Below the pieces are notes generated by a model. That model ran no database searches. It saw only the letters and a program-made list of their open reading frames with translations, and had not been told where the DNA came from. Positions 1 to 10,246 of a DNA stretch of 64,000 bases are shown here, piece by piece (within the stretch, counting starts at the first letter, position 1; each line of letters begins with the position of its first letter). Source of the DNA: Portunus trituberculatus (lineage: Eukaryota; Arthropoda; Malacostraca; Decapoda; Portunidae); the NCBI RefSeq assembly GCF_017591435.1, contig NC_059259.1, positions 642,130 through 706,129 of the forward strand, in the 5' to 3' direction. A program made the translations under genes and the position numbers.

Positions 1-47
1 GTATTTTTTGTAACACTAAAGGAAAACACATGAATCTGATAAAACAC

Positions 48-121
48 ACTACTACTACTACTATTACTACTATTACTACTACTACTACTACTACTATTAC
101 TACTACTACTACTACTACTAT

Positions 122-153
<32 letters not shown>

Positions 154-170
154 ATAATAATAATAATAAT
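48..170. repeat. (TAC)n/(TAA)n microsatellite
   Basis: Imperfect trinucleotide array of ACT/ATT units passing into a short TAA run. The 65-aa Thr-rich reading frame across it is an artefact of the repeat. Confidence 0.95.
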
Positions 171-519
171 GTTGAGTTTTCAGAGCTAATCCGCCAGATG
201 TCACCGCTGCTACGTGTCTCTTGCTGACATGAGCTAAATTATTGCTGTATTAAATCCCAGGCACATACAGATGCATAGAACATTAAATATGATGAAACTG
301 TAGACATTCTGTATCTTCTTTCAAATATCCTGTATGGATAATTTTGGGAGAATGTTGTCAAACCAAATATTTTTTTTAAGGATTATCTTGTATAATTTTA
401 CTATGAATGACAGCAATTTTTACTCATAATCCTGGAAAGCAAACTCATTCACAAAGAAAACAAGAAATGATACAAAAACATCAACATATTATCTTGCACT
501 CAATGACAAACAAGACATG
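171..519. other. No gene seen
   Basis: AT-rich unique-looking sequence. No long open frame, splice-flanked exon or recognisable repeat was seen here. Confidence 0.6.
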
Positions 520-706
520 GTAGGCTACAGTGGAGTGGTCTCCAAGCGCACGGGCTCGAATCCTATCCACGGTCCGAGTGTAGGTTGGGCTTCCTCACTC
601 GGGCAACGGTTTCCTAGCGGGTGGGCTTTGAGATAGGGGGTACCCAAAAAGTATCCTCTTTAGCCCAGAAATTCCCGTGAAAAGTCCACATAGTAAAAAA
701 AAAAGC
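515..706 (+). repeat. tRNA-derived SINE
   Basis: The segment carries a pol III B-box-like sequence, GGGCTCGAATCC at 552-563, preceded about 30 bp upstream by an A-box-like stretch (TAGGCTACAGTGGAGTGG). A body without coding potential follows, ending in a short A-rich tail near 696-706. This is the usual layout of a tRNA-derived SINE. The A box is degenerate, and the whole is a repeat rather than a working tRNA gene because the anticodon stem cannot be recognised. Confidence 0.6.
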
Positions 707-889
707 AGAAATATTGACCTATTGAACCTAACCTAACTCTACTCAAGGGAAGAGAAGGAGGTATAGAAGCATTAAAGAAAGGCACACAGGAAAAGGAGGA
801 CGAGAAGGAAAGAACACAAGAGACAATAAAGGAATAGAGGAAGATCAAGAGGAATTATGGATGCAGTGAAAGCATTGAGTTGAAAAAGT

Positions 890-1310
890 TTTTGTGCATC
901 ACCAACACTGCTTTATCCTTCACCAAACATCTGTCTCTATCATTCAAAACACAGCTCACTCTTTCCTTACACATCCTCCACACACAACATTTCATCACGA
1001 ACATAATTTATCTCTTATCCAAAACACCACGAACACAAAACCTCATTCCAACCAACCAAACTCTCCACAGCACTGCAACTCCTTCCAAACACACTGTAAT
1101 TCCTTCATCCCAACACACAAAACCTTCTCCCAACACACTTCAGTCTTCACCAAACAATCCACAACACTCTGTAAATCATTCATCCCAACACACTTCACTT
1201 CAGTCTTCATCAAACACTCCGCAACACTGTAACTCCTCCATCCCAACACAGTTCACTCATCAAACACTCAACACTGTAACTCCTTCCAAACACATTAAGT
1301 ATATCTATAA
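890..1310. repeat. Degenerate CA/CT-rich minisatellite-like block
   Basis: The strand is very poor in G, and phrases such as CAACACTGTAACTCCTTC and ATCCCAACACAC recur at irregular spacing. Both + frames stay open (145 and 112 aa), but the products are low-complexity Thr/Ser/His/Pro/Asn strings. I read this as a decayed tandem repeat, not a gene. Confidence 0.55.
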
Positions 1311-1539
1311 TGTATGAGGGAGGCAGACCATTCATCTGAAGATTAATGTATGGTGAGACTTCCATGAAGCTTGGTCTACATGTATACTTTCCCCTTCGTC
1401 TCTCCTACACAGGTGTCCGTTAGGTGGCTCTTTTGCTAGTACAGTACAAAACATGGTATAGTAGAAAATATATTATGAGACAATCATACATGCCACAATA
1501 TCCTTCACAATATATTCTTCATTACCCGTCACCACCACC

Positions 1540-1700
1540 ACCACCTTCCAGCTATAGTGAGTGTGGGTCAGGATGTGTCTGCCAAGACGACCTTTTGGGG
1601 TAAATCTTTTCCCACACCCCAGGCACTGGAACTTTCTCTCCCCAGTGTGGGTCAGGATGTGTTTGCCAAGTGTCAACCCGCCAGCCGCCTGCCGCTCCCC
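1540..1700 (-). pseudogene. Detached C2H2 zinc-finger fragment
   Basis: The minus strand encodes one good Krüppel-type finger (FQCLGCGKRF...GRHILTHT) preceded by the TGERK linker and half of another finger (HILTHT). It is the same finger type as the array at 2050-3175 and lies about 400 bp beyond it in the same orientation. It is probably the decayed 3' end of that array or a separate duplicate. No start, stop or splice context supports an independent gene. Confidence 0.6.
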
Positions 1701-1769
1701 GCCCTCTCGTCCGTTGATAACCAAAGCACATTTCCTTGGCGTTTTGTGACTAGATAGCACTTCCCTAAC

Positions 1770-2050
1770 AAAGGTACCTAGGCTGTAGGAGCAATATAAA
1801 GAGAAGTCTGCATTCCTTCGCTTTATTTAAACCGTGGCAAAATAGCTTTCACCTTAGCTGTGGATATGTTGCCAAGCTTTTCCCTTGCACCAGCCTTCAT
1901 TGTACACGCCTCATTAACACCCTTAGTACAGTAACGCAAACCTCTCCCTCCTGCTCCACACTCAACCCTTCATTCCAGCATCCTCCACTTTCACCTCTTC
2001 CTTACGGTTTTCTTCTCCCTGTTTCCTTCTCTCTTCCTACACTCAGAGTG
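1770..2050. other. Spacer between zinc-finger fragments
   Basis: Pyrimidine-rich sequence with no convincing coding frame. It may be former finger sequence too decayed to read. Confidence 0.4.
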
Positions 2051-3175
2051 AGCCTACTTTGTACAAGCCCCAGTGTGGGTCAGGATGTGTGTGTCAAGAT
2101 TACCTGCCACTTGTTCATTTTCTTCTCTTTCCTCCAGAATGTCTCCTCCCAGTGTGGGTCAAGATGTGTCTGTCAAGACTAGGCTACATTTCTGAGCAAA
2201 TCTTTTCCCACACTCCAGTCACTGGAACTTTCTCTCCCCAGTGTGGGTCAGGATGTGTGTGTTAAGGGTATCTTTCTGGATAAATCTTTTCCCACACTTC
2301 AGTCACTGGAACTTTCTCTCCCCAGTGTAGGTCAGGATGTGTGTGTTAAGGGTATCTTTCTGGATAAATCTTTTCCCACACTCCAGGCACTGAAACTTTT
2401 TCTCCCCAGTGTAGGTCAGGATGTGTCTGTCAAGACTACCTTTCAATGTAAATCTTTTCCCACACTCAAGGCACTGGAACTTCCTCTCCCTAGTGTGAGT
2501 CAGAATGTGTCTGTCAAGATCATATTTCTTGGTAAATCTTTTCCCACACTCCAGGCACTGGAACTTTCTCTCCCCAGTGTGGGCCAGGACGTGTGTGTCA
2601 AGATTACCTTTCTGAGTAAATCTTTTCCCACACTCCAGGCACTGGAACTTTCTCTCCCCAGTGTGGGTCAGGATGTGTCTGGCAACATCAATCTTCTGGG
2701 CAAATGTCTTCCCACAGTGGTCACAAGTGTAGGTCCTGCTGCCAGTGTGTTCAGGGTGGCCACTCTTGCCTCTCAGTCTTGTTTTGCAAGTATGGGAGAG
2801 GACGTGTTTGGCAATGGCAGCCTTGGCGGAGCACACTTTTCCCCAGTGGTCACAAGTGTAGGTCCTGCCACCAGTGTGTTCAGTGGGGCCACTCTTGCCT
2901 CTCTGCTTTGTCTTGCCAGTATGGGAGAGGATGTGTCTGGCAATGGCAGCCTTGGTGGAGCACACTTTCCTGCAGTGGTCACAAGTGTAGGTCCTCATGC
3001 CTGGGGTCTCCCGCTGCTCCTGGCTGTTCCTCCTCCTCCTGCTGCTGCTGCTGCTGCTGTTACCTGGCCTCACACCCTCCATTGCAACACTGCTCCTGGC
3101 CGTGGCTGGTACTGCAGGAACCCCGGGGCTGCACGGAGGGAGTCCTGTTGCTGGAGGCTGACCAGGCACCTGTAA
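2050..3175 (-). pseudogene. C2H2 (Krüppel-type) zinc-finger array, interrupted
   Basis: A 288-codon minus-strand frame (3169 to 2303) opens with a Pro/Ser/Arg-rich head, including a poly-Ser run from a CTG repeat near 3041-3060. It continues with three fingers of the YTCDHC...IARHILSH type and then FQCLECGKRF fingers joined by TGERK-type linkers. Such proteins bind DNA in the nucleus. The second finger has lost a zinc ligand (CDHW for CDHC). In the last finger of the frame the first Cys codon reads TGA, ending the frame, although degenerate finger sequence continues to about 2050. The 5' side ends against an (AC)n tract and a LINE. It could be a truncated last exon still in use, but the lost ligand and stop favour a decaying copy. 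Confidence 0.65.
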
Positions 3176-3226
3176 CAGAGGAGGCAGTCACCACACAGGC
3201 ATCGAGGGGCTTCCTGCCTCAGCCCT

Positions 3227-3228
<2 letters not shown>

Positions 3229-3274
<46 letters not shown>
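3229..3274. repeat. (AC)n microsatellite at LINE 5' junction
   Basis: About 22 AC units abut directly the 5'-truncated end of the CR1-like copy that starts near 3275. Confidence 0.95.
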
Positions 3275-3279
<5 letters not shown>

Positions 3280-4292
3280 AGAGCGGAAAGAAGGAAGAAC
3301 CTTTAAACTACAGACCAGTATCACTAACTAGTGTAATATGCAAGATGTGTGAAAGAATAATAAAGAAACAATGGATCAAATTCCTTGAAGACAACAAATT
3401 AATATCAAATAGCCAATTTGGTTTTAGAAAAAGACGGTCTTGTGTAACTAATTTATTGAATTTCTATTCTAGAATAGTTGATAGAGTACAAGAGAGAGAG
3501 GGATGGGTTGACTGTATTTATTTGGATTTAAAAAAGGCATTTGACAAAGTGCCACATGCAAGATTACTATGGAAGTTAGAGGAGAAGGGTGGCTTAAAAG
3601 GAAGTACATTGAGATGGATAGAAAGTTATTTGAGGGGGAGAGAAGTAAGGACTTTAGTTAAAGATATGAAGTCCATCCAAGTGGAGAGCAGTAGAAAGCG
3701 GAGTGCCACAGGGGTCAGTATTGGCACCAATACTTTTCCTCATTTATATTAACGACATGCCAGAAGGAGTGAACAGCTACATAAATCTGTTTGCAGATGA
3801 TACGAAACTGTGCAGAGTTATAAAGCAAAAGGAGGATTGTGAAATACTGCAAGAAGACCTAAATAAGATCTGGGAATGGAGTAAAAAGTGGGAAATGGAA
3901 TTCAGTGTGAACAAAAGCCATGTCATGGAAATGGGAAAGAGTGAAAGACGACCTGTGGGAATCTATAAGATGGGAGATGGAGTAGAACTGGAGAAAGTCA
4001 AAAAGGAAAAGGACTTAGGAGTGACGATGGAAGAAAACAATCAACCAGTAAGCCATGTTGATAGAATTTTTAGAGAAACATATAATTTGCTAAGGAATAT
4101 TGGAGTAGCATTTCACTACATGGACAAAGAAATGCTGAAGAAATTGATAAGTACTATAATAAGACCTAGATTGGAATATGCAGGAATAGTGTGGACCCCT
4201 CATAAAAAGAAACACATAAGGAAATTGGAGAGGTTACAAAAAATAGCTACAAGAATGGTTCCAGAATTTGAAGGGATGACATATGAGGAGAG
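3275..4292 (+). mobile_element. CR1-like LINE copy, 5' part of split copy (RT domain)
   Basis: Open frames at 3345-3752 and 3703-4386 encode reverse transcriptase pieces: FGFRKRRSCVTNLL, the catalytic YLDLKKAFDKVPH region, PQGSVLAPILF, and LFADDTKL carrying the Asp pair. A C-terminal LGVTMEEN...HIRKLERLQK region follows. The order and the lack of an RNase H domain fit the CR1/L2 group. The copy is 5'-truncated within the RT and a frameshift near 3680-3705 separates the two frames. At 4292 it is cut by an LTR retrotransposon and resumes at 10247. Confidence 0.85.
4288..4292. repeat. Target-site duplication GAGAG (left)
   Basis: GAGAG lies immediately outside the left LTR and is repeated at 10247-10251 outside the right LTR. 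The related LINE copy at 40650 has a single GAGGAGAGACTAAAG, as expected of an empty site. Confidence 0.85.
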
Positions 4293-4696
4293 TGTAGCAG
4301 GGCGTAACTCGAAACACTGTTCTCCCAATTGCAGTTTATTACAGAGCACAGAACTAGCAGCACAGCAGGCACCACAGTCTTGGTGATCACACGTCTCCAA
4401 CGTCGTGTCTCCCTCCTCTCATGGCCGTCTCCTCCACTGGCACGGCGGCAACACATATAGGGAGTCCCACGCACTCGTAAGGGCCCACAACTCGCCCACA
4501 CTGGCTCCTCGTGCTTGATCCCGTCGCTCGTGCCTCTCCTGCGGCACGACCTCGCACACAATCTTCGCTGGACAGAACAGGGGTAGTGGTGTGTATGGCG
4601 GCTGGTGTCCGTCTGCCGCTGCGCTGGCTAGCCTGGAAAACGTCGCCTCCTCTCATAGCTGCCGGCAAGAGACACGTCAGTTTTGGGGGTAAACTA
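4293..4696 (-). repeat. LTR (3' LTR of element), first segment
   Basis: Matches 9788-10191 almost base for base. It is interrupted at 4697 by a mariner element inserted at a TA dinucleotide. The rest of the LTR is at 5990-6047. Confidence 0.9.
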
Positions 4697-5989
4697 CGAG
4701 GGGCGGTCAGAAAGTTCTGCAATTCGGTATGTTATTTAGCTCACCCACTCGTGTCCTGTTGTGTCTGGTTAGAACCGGTTCTGACAAGTTCACAAACAGA
4801 ACCGCTCCGCTCCTTTGCTCCCTGCTCAGTCTTAAGGAAGTGACCAGTGGATGCAGATGGCAGTAGACGTCAACAATGGACAAGATCGAATACCGTGCAG
4901 TGATCAAGTTCTTGACAAAAGAGGGGAAGAACGCAAAGGAGATCCACGACAGGCTGGTTGCGGTGTACAACGACACTGCCCCTTCGTATGCAACAGTCAC
5001 CCGCTGGCACAAGGAATTTCGTCATGGCCGTGAGTCTCTTGAAGATGACCCCCGTGTGGGACGCCCTCCGAGGCGACCTCTGAAGACATGGTTGATCGTG
5101 TAGAGGCAATGATCATGGAAAATCGGCGAGTGAAGGTGGAAGAAATTTCGTTGGAGACTGGAATTTCTCATGGAAGCGTTTGTACCATTATTCATCATCA
5201 CCTGGGCATGAGCAAAGTTTCTGCTCGTTGGGTGCCCCGAAAACTTTCTCCGCATGATCGCCTTCAGCGCCGCACAAGTTCGGAGGAGCTACTGACTCTG
5301 TACAATGCAGACCCAGCGGGATTTGAGTCGAGGGTCGTGACAGGTGATGAAACGTGGGTTCACCACTGGGACCCGGAGACAAAGCTCGAGAGCATGACTT
5401 GGAAACACAAGGGATCCCCTACACCACTCAAATTTCGGACCCAACCATCAGCTGGCAAGATCATGGCCACCATCTTCTGGGACGCCGAGGGAGTGCTGCT
5501 GGTGGACTTCCTGCCGCGCGGATCTACGATCACAGGGGAGTACTACGCCGGAGTACTCGGTCACTTGAGGGACTCTATCCGTCAGAAGAGAAGGGGCAAG
5601 TTGACCCGTGGTGTCCTTCTTCTCCACGACAACGCTCCGGTCCATAAGGCCCGGCGTGCCCAGGCTGCTCTGAGGGACTGCGGCTTTGAGCAGCTAAATC
5701 ATCCACCCTACAGTCCTGACCTGGCCCCAGTGACTACTTTCTGTTCCGCCAGCTCAAGTCCTCGTTGCGGGGGCGGAGGTTCCACGATGATGATGAGGTA
5801 AAGGAGGCTGTGACGACGTGGTTGGAGGAGCAGTTGAAGTCCTTCTGGCTAGCAGGAATCCAGAGTCTTCGAGACAAGTGGAGCAAGTGTATTCAAGTCA
5901 AGGGTAATTACATCGAAAAATGATGTGGCTCTAACTTTCATTCCTTTGAAATAAATACTCAAATTGCAGAACTTTTTGACTTCCCCTCG
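4697..5989 (+). mobile_element. mariner transposon (1.29 kb)
   Basis: About 28-bp imperfect terminal inverted repeats (CGAGGGGCGGTCAGAAAG at the left; the right end, inverted, reads CGAGGGGAAGTCAAAAAG) lie between duplicated TA dinucleotides at 4695-4696 and 5990-5991. The length of 1293 bp and the single transposase are standard for mariner. The insertion site is inside an LTR, so it is younger than the LTR element. Confidence 0.95.
4876..5923 (+). pseudogene. mariner transposase, two frameshifts
   Basis: The frames at 4876-5103 (N-terminal helix-turn-helix, with motifs VTRWHKEF and GRPP) and 5088-5801 (VTGDETWVHH with the first catalytic Asp, LLLHDNAP with the second, HPPYSPDLAP) form a mariner DDE transposase of about 340 aa. 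One frameshift near 5069-5090 separates the DNA-binding and catalytic parts. Another near 5728 throws the sequence carrying the third catalytic Asp (the D34D position) out of frame, although that third frame stays open to a TGA near 5923. In animals this protein cuts and pastes elements with matching TIRs; this copy cannot encode it. In many crustacean annotations such copies are mislabelled SETMAR. Confidence 0.9.
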
Positions 5990-6047
5990 TACCTTAATTT
6001 AACCACAAACGAGCGGTAGTGAGCCAACAACACTCCGTCAGTCCACA
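5990..6047 (-). repeat. LTR (3' LTR), second segment
   Basis: Continues the LTR after the mariner insertion and ends with CA at 6047. It corresponds to 10189-10246 of the intact LTR. Confidence 0.9.
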
Positions 6048-6130
6048 CTCCCCCCTGATATCTAAATCACCCAGGCACTCAGTCACCCATCTTCCACAAG
6101 CCCTCAATCACACAGCAGACACCTGGTAGA

Positions 6131-7070
6131 TTATTTGATTCTAGCAGAACGCCTCAGCACCACACTCCCAACATCTTCACCGTTTCTCTCCGGGTCCTCC
6201 TCCTCACGCTGCTCTTCTGGAGTAGGAAACGTAACCACCAGATTCTCGCAGTTATTGTCCGAGTTGCCTACTACTTTGTCCTGGTGTCTTGGTGGTGAAA
6301 CGCGATGTCGCAGATCACGAACGTGACGAGGTGTACCATCAACTTCGGCGACTTGATCCGATACCACTCCAGTCACGACGCCCTCTTTGTATTGCTCGTC
6401 GCAGCGCACGCCGGGAGGCTTTACCCAAACTTCTTCTCCTACATGGTGAGGGTTGTTTTCTACTGCAGGGTTGCTTCTGCTCGCGTCTTCTCCCCGCACT
6501 CTCACCGAATACCCGTACAACATGCTCGCAGGCGCAGAGGTAGGCGAGCAGTCATCCCCGGGCGTGATGTTGTAGAGGTACACCGCTTCTGCTATGGAGC
6601 ATCCTTTTCTTGCCGCGATGACCTTCACTGTCCTGTGACACCTCTCAACGACACCATTTCCAGACGGTGAATACGCTCCCCGGAAGTGCATATTCACGTT
6701 CCAACGCAAGGCAAACTGAGCGAACAACTTGCTGCGGAAGGCGGTGTCATTGTCAGTCAGAATCTCGTCCGGAGCCCCGCGCTCACAGAAAACTGCTTCC
6801 AACTGCTCGATGATGTTATCGCTCGTTTGTAGCCTCAGCGGGCGCCAGATGGTGAAGCGAGAAGGCCCGCAGTCGATGAGCGTGAGATATGACCTTCCTC
6901 TACAGTGCGTGATATCCATCCCAACCCGCTGCCAGATTCCCTCCACCGACAGGTTGCCTTTACTCCACTTCACTGGCGCTGGGTCTATAGACTGGCATAT
7001 CTGGCAGGAAGCGACAACAGCACGCACCTGTCCTTTCGTCACTGCCGCGTTGACTCGTTTTACAAAGTAC
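6131..7070 (-). pseudogene. Integrase region of LTR element Pol
   Basis: A 303-codon frame carries the integrase core: MDITHCRG with the first Asp, LTDNDTAF with the second, then exactly 35 residues to the Glu in GNGVVERCHR (D,D35,E). A zinc-binding-like start (CQIC) precedes it, and a basic C-terminal tail ends near SARIK. The enzyme would insert the cDNA copy into host chromosomes. It is separated from the RNase H frame by a frameshift in a G-run near 7078, so Pol is not continuous. No chromodomain is evident. Confidence 0.85.
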
Positions 7071-7080
7071 AGCGTTCTTC

Positions 7081-8088
7081 TTACCCCAGGGTGGCCACGG
7101 AATGGTGGATGTCCGTCACTAATTGGTCAAGGGACGTTTCGACAGCTGCCGCACACACTGGCGGTGGTTCCATGACGTTGGCCGCGGACGTCCTTAACCA
7201 TCGCTGTGGCACGCGGGTGAGGACATCTGCCTTGTTCTCGCTTGAGGGCACCAGAGAAACTGTGAGGACGAGTCCGCACTCCTTAACCAGAGACATCACG
7301 ATCTCGAGTCGTCGGCGAATCAGCATCTCGCTGGCAGCTTTTGTTTTTAGCCTTGCTCGTCCAGTGAGGCAGTCGTTAATCCAGCGGTGGACAGTAGAGG
7401 AATCAGTCACCAATTCAACCTTACTCATCTTCCATGCCAGAGCAAGGTTGAGTCCTTTGATGACCGCATCAAGTTCAGCCATGTTGATATGGCTGGCGCC
7501 GTCAGGACGCAACCAGCAGGCGTCCTCGACGATCTTACCTTCCACCTCGACTGCTGCTCCCATAGCTAAGGAGCTAGCGTCCACCCACACTTTTGCCTCT
7601 GTTCCTCCTACATCCCATCTTCCTCGAACAGGGTCGTCCTTCAGTAACTTCCCTGCTATTTCCTCCAGGATACTTCGCAGGCCGGCATCGACGATGATGT
7701 CATCCCAGGTGTGCGTAGCCGCGTTAGCTCTTCTTTTCACGTAGGCCGCTGCCGCTCTCAGCCACCCACACACTGGAAAATGGCCAGTTAACTTGCCGCA
7801 GTAAGAAAATGCTGTTCGCCGCGTCAGGCGGGTAGGCACACCACCCACCTTGCCATCACGTCCCCAGAGCAGCATGCCACTCTCCCCCCAGACCCTCAGG
7901 CCCAGCACTCGAGCGCCCTCTGTAACGCGCTCATAAGCCTTGGTGGTTAGGCCGTAGCGATGAAGGTGCTCCGCCACCCGACGAGCCGTGACGATGTCCT
8001 CGTTAACGTAGACGTCATCAATGTAGGCCGAGGTCCCACGTTTCACGTCGGGGTCTTGTGATAACGCAGAGCTGAGGACAGTCTTCAT
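7081..8088 (-). pseudogene. RT (C-terminal half) and RNase H of LTR element
   Basis: The frame begins just before the catalytic motif YIDDVYVNED. It runs through the RT connection (LTRRTAFSYCGKLTGHFPV) and an RNase H domain with the expected acidic pattern (WVDASSLAMG, INMAELDAV, LVTDSSTV). It ends at a stop near 7081. The N-terminal RT half is in a different frame (8018-8551), with the break at a C-run near 8092-8098. Together these would make reverse transcriptase/RNase H acting in the cytoplasmic particle. Confidence 0.85.
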
Positions 8089-8551
8089 TATTAAGGGGGG
8101 CGACGTTCAGACCAAAACCTAGACGTGTGAGGCAGTACTTTCGCCCTTTGTACATAACAGTCTGATATGGCCAGAGCGACTCGTGAATGTGCACTTGTAA
8201 GTAGGCATGCTTAAGATCTATGATGGACACATTCTTACCTTGCTTCCGCCACTCTCTTAGTCTGTCGGCGCAGACATCAGAATCTGCCGTGTAGGTGTCT
8301 ATATGAGTGTTCAGCTCCCTGAAGTCAAGAACAGGCCTCACCTTTCCTTTGTTGTGCTGCACAACTGCCATAAGAGGAATCAGTCCTTTTGCAGGACCGT
8401 GCTTGTACTCGTCGTGCGGCACCAACCATCCGTCTGTTATCCACTTATCCACCTCCTCCTCATACCGCGATCTTATTTCACTTGGCACAGCGTACTCCTC
8501 CACCTTGTTCAGCAAGACGCCGGGCTCGTCTCCCCCCCCGACCACTTCCAC
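8018..8551 (-). pseudogene. RT (N-terminal half) of LTR element
   Basis: Shows the fingers/palm motifs KVRPVLDFRELN, VSIIDLKHAYLQVHIHE (motif A Asp) and LGFGLNVAP. It is out of frame with the protease at a run of G (C on the + strand, about 8529-8535) and with the YIDD half at another homopolymer near 8095. Both breaks are in homopolymers, so an assembly or sequencing error is possible as well as true decay. Confidence 0.8.
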
Positions 8552-9092
8552 GCCGCCGTCCAGGTGTTACTTGCAGTATCATAGGCAACACTGAAGTCCT
8601 GTTCATCCACTTGTATGTCAGTGGTAGCGCCGGCAGCCGCGCAGATCGGCGCGTCCTCGACACCGAACCGTACTTGCCGGTGCGCATTGACAGCAACTCC
8701 CCCCAACGCCACAACACCGTTCATCCCTAACACGAACGGGAACCCCAGGGCTTGTCACTCACCACAAACACTTTTACGTCAACAGAGGCACCGCTGTCAA
8801 GTTGGAGGCGCACGACACCCGTACCCTCGCATTTCTGCTCCTCACCGCTTATGGTCAAAATAGCCACATCTTCTTTCCTCCACTTTTTGCAGCACGAGAC
8901 GTGAGCCACGCACCGCGAGCACCCAGTGTCCACCAGTACTTTGCGCCGGTTCCCGTCCAGCCACACCTCCGCGATGGGTAGCGCCTCATTCACTGCTTGT
9001 CCAGAGAGGAGGCTGGCGCTGACGCCTCCCCTCCACGGTCGTTTCCCGGGCATGCCAACGCGATGTGGCCCAGGACACCACAGCGGTAGCAC
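8509..9092 (-). pseudogene. Aspartic protease region of LTR element
   Basis: The frame 8727-9092 has the retropepsin active-site triad in VLVDTGCSR followed by hydrophobic strands. A further open stretch, 8509-8733, continues the homology in another frame (LGMNGVVALGG), so a frameshift lies near 8735. Gag and protease overlap in different frames at 8990-9092, which in LTR elements often marks programmed frameshifting. The protease would mature Gag-Pol in the particle. Confidence 0.75.
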
Positions 9093-9772
9093 CTCACACC
9101 ACGTCTTGAAGTGCGTCCAGCGCTCCTCTGGCTCCTGCCGCTATAGGTGTCTTGACGAGCCAAGCAGTCTCTGGCAAAGTGGTTCACACCATTGCAGACG
9201 AAACACCGTTGATCTGGGCCAATGTCCGTATTCCCAGCCCTGGCGCCGAGACATACTTCATGGACACCACCGGCACCGATGTCACGGACCAATGCCCTCG
9301 TCCGCGCCAGGATTTGAGGCAGGTCAAGTGTCTCCATCCGCGAGCCCGCTCTCAGTAGTCGCCTGATGCCTTCCGGAAGACCAGCGACGAAAGCACAGGC
9401 GAGTCCCTTCTCGGACATACCTCCGAACAGTGATGCCAGGCGGCGTAACTCCGCCAAAAAGACATCCGGACTCTCACCAGCTTGTAGTTTCCGGCAGATG
9501 AACTGTTCGTATGCGATATACGAATCCACGGCAAAAGCGCCCACAAGCGCCGCCTTGATCTTCTCAACTTTCTTCCTGTCCGCCTCTGCAAGCTGCAAGT
9601 ATACGGCGAATGCACCTCCCGACAGACGCAGAGGGATAACACTGGCCACATCACTGACGTTGCGCAGCTTACAGATGAGCTCGAGCTTTTCTATCCATTC
9701 CACCACAGACTGCGCGCCTGAGCCGTCGTACTCCGGTATCAGTCTCAGATCAAGGGAGGGCTGGTCTGCCAT
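8990..9772 (-). CDS. Gag with two CCHC zinc knuckles
   Basis: A 260-aa intact frame starts at ATG 9772, about 15 bp inside the 5' LTR. An upstream in-frame extension into the LTR is ignored because the ATG in a compact leader fits better. A helical capsid-like region (residues ~20-165, with IPEYDGSG and SYIAYEQFICRKLQ) precedes two CX2CX4HX4C knuckles, at residues 190-203 (CFVCNGVNHFARDC) and 228-241 (CYRCGVLGHIALAC). Gag forms the intracellular particle and packages element RNA. It is the only frame of this element without a break, in line with a fairly young insertion. Confidence 0.85.
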   Translation of the reverse strand: MADQPSLDLRLIPEYDGSGAQSVVEWIEKLELICKLRNVSDVASVIPLRLSGGAFAVYLQLAEADRKKVEKIKAALVGAFAVDSYIAYEQFICRKLQAGESPDVFLAELRRLASLFGGMSEKGLACAFVAGLPEGIRRLLRAGSRMETLDLPQILARTRALVRDIGAGGVHEVCLGARAGNTDIGPDQRCFVCNGVNHFARDCLARQDTYSGRSQRSAGRTSRRGVRCYRCGVLGHIALACPGNDRGGEASAPASSLDKQ

Positions 9773-9787
9773 AATGCCTAGATAGCT

Positions 9788-10246
9788 TGTAGCAGGGCGT
9801 AACTCGAAACACTGTTCTCCCAATTGCAGTTTATTACAGAGCACAGAACTAGCAGCACAGCAGGCACCACAGTCTTGGTGATCACACGTCTCCAACGTCG
9901 TGTCTCCCTCCTCTCATGGCCGTCTCCTCCACTGGCACGGCGGCAACACATGTAGGGAGTCCCACGCACTCGTAAGGGCCCACAACTCGCCCACACTGGC
10001 TCCTCGTGCTTGATCCCGTCGCTCGTGCCTCTCCTGCGGCACGACCTCGCACACAATCTTCGCTGGACAGAACAGGGGTAGTGGTGTGTATGGCGGCTGG
10101 TGTCCGTCTGCCGCTGCGCTGGCTAGCCTGGAAAACGTCGCCTCCTCTCATAGCTGCCGGCAAGAGCCACGTCAGTTTGGGGGTAAACTATCTTAATTTA
10201 ACCACAAACGAGCGGTAGTGAGCCAACAACACTCCGTCAGTCCACA
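9788..10246 (-). repeat. LTR (5' LTR of element), intact 459 bp
   Basis: Starts TG and ends CA, with GAGAG immediately outside at 10247-10251. It differs from the split LTR by only a few substitutions or indels by eye, such as ACACATGTAG versus ACACATATAG. Confidence 0.92.

Larger units (their letters stand above)
4293..10246 (-). mobile_element. LTR retrotransposon, Ty3/Gypsy-like order, with nested mariner
   Basis: Two near-identical LTRs starting TGTAGCAGGGCG and ending GTCAGTCCACA (4293-6047, itself split, and 9788-10246) bracket a minus-strand coding region in the order Gag, protease, RT, RNase H, integrase. A 5-bp duplication, GAGAG, flanks the whole. A purine tract at 6048-6058 (minus-strand AGGGGGGAG) adjoins the 3' LTR as a polypurine tract. 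A canonical tRNA primer-binding site (TGG...) is not evident next to the 5' LTR; only about 15 bp separate that LTR from the Gag ATG. The LTRs differ at only a few positions by eye, so the insertion is fairly young, but pol has several frameshifts and is not functional as it stands. Gypsy versus BEL assignment is uncertain; the domain order is shared by both. Confidence 0.9.

Noticed and set aside
2243..3175. 310-aa + strand frame opposite the zinc-finger array
   Set aside because: The minus strand shows real C2H2 fingers; the + frame is the regular shadow of the repeated fingers (PSVGQDV repeats).
4247..4722. Minus-strand frames inside the LTRs, duplicated at 9778-10163
   Set aside because: Present only because LTRs are duplicated; no domain and no conserved start.
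6905..7744. 279-aa + strand frame in the LTR element
   Set aside because: Shadow of the RT/RNase H region, whose catalytic motifs are on the minus strand.
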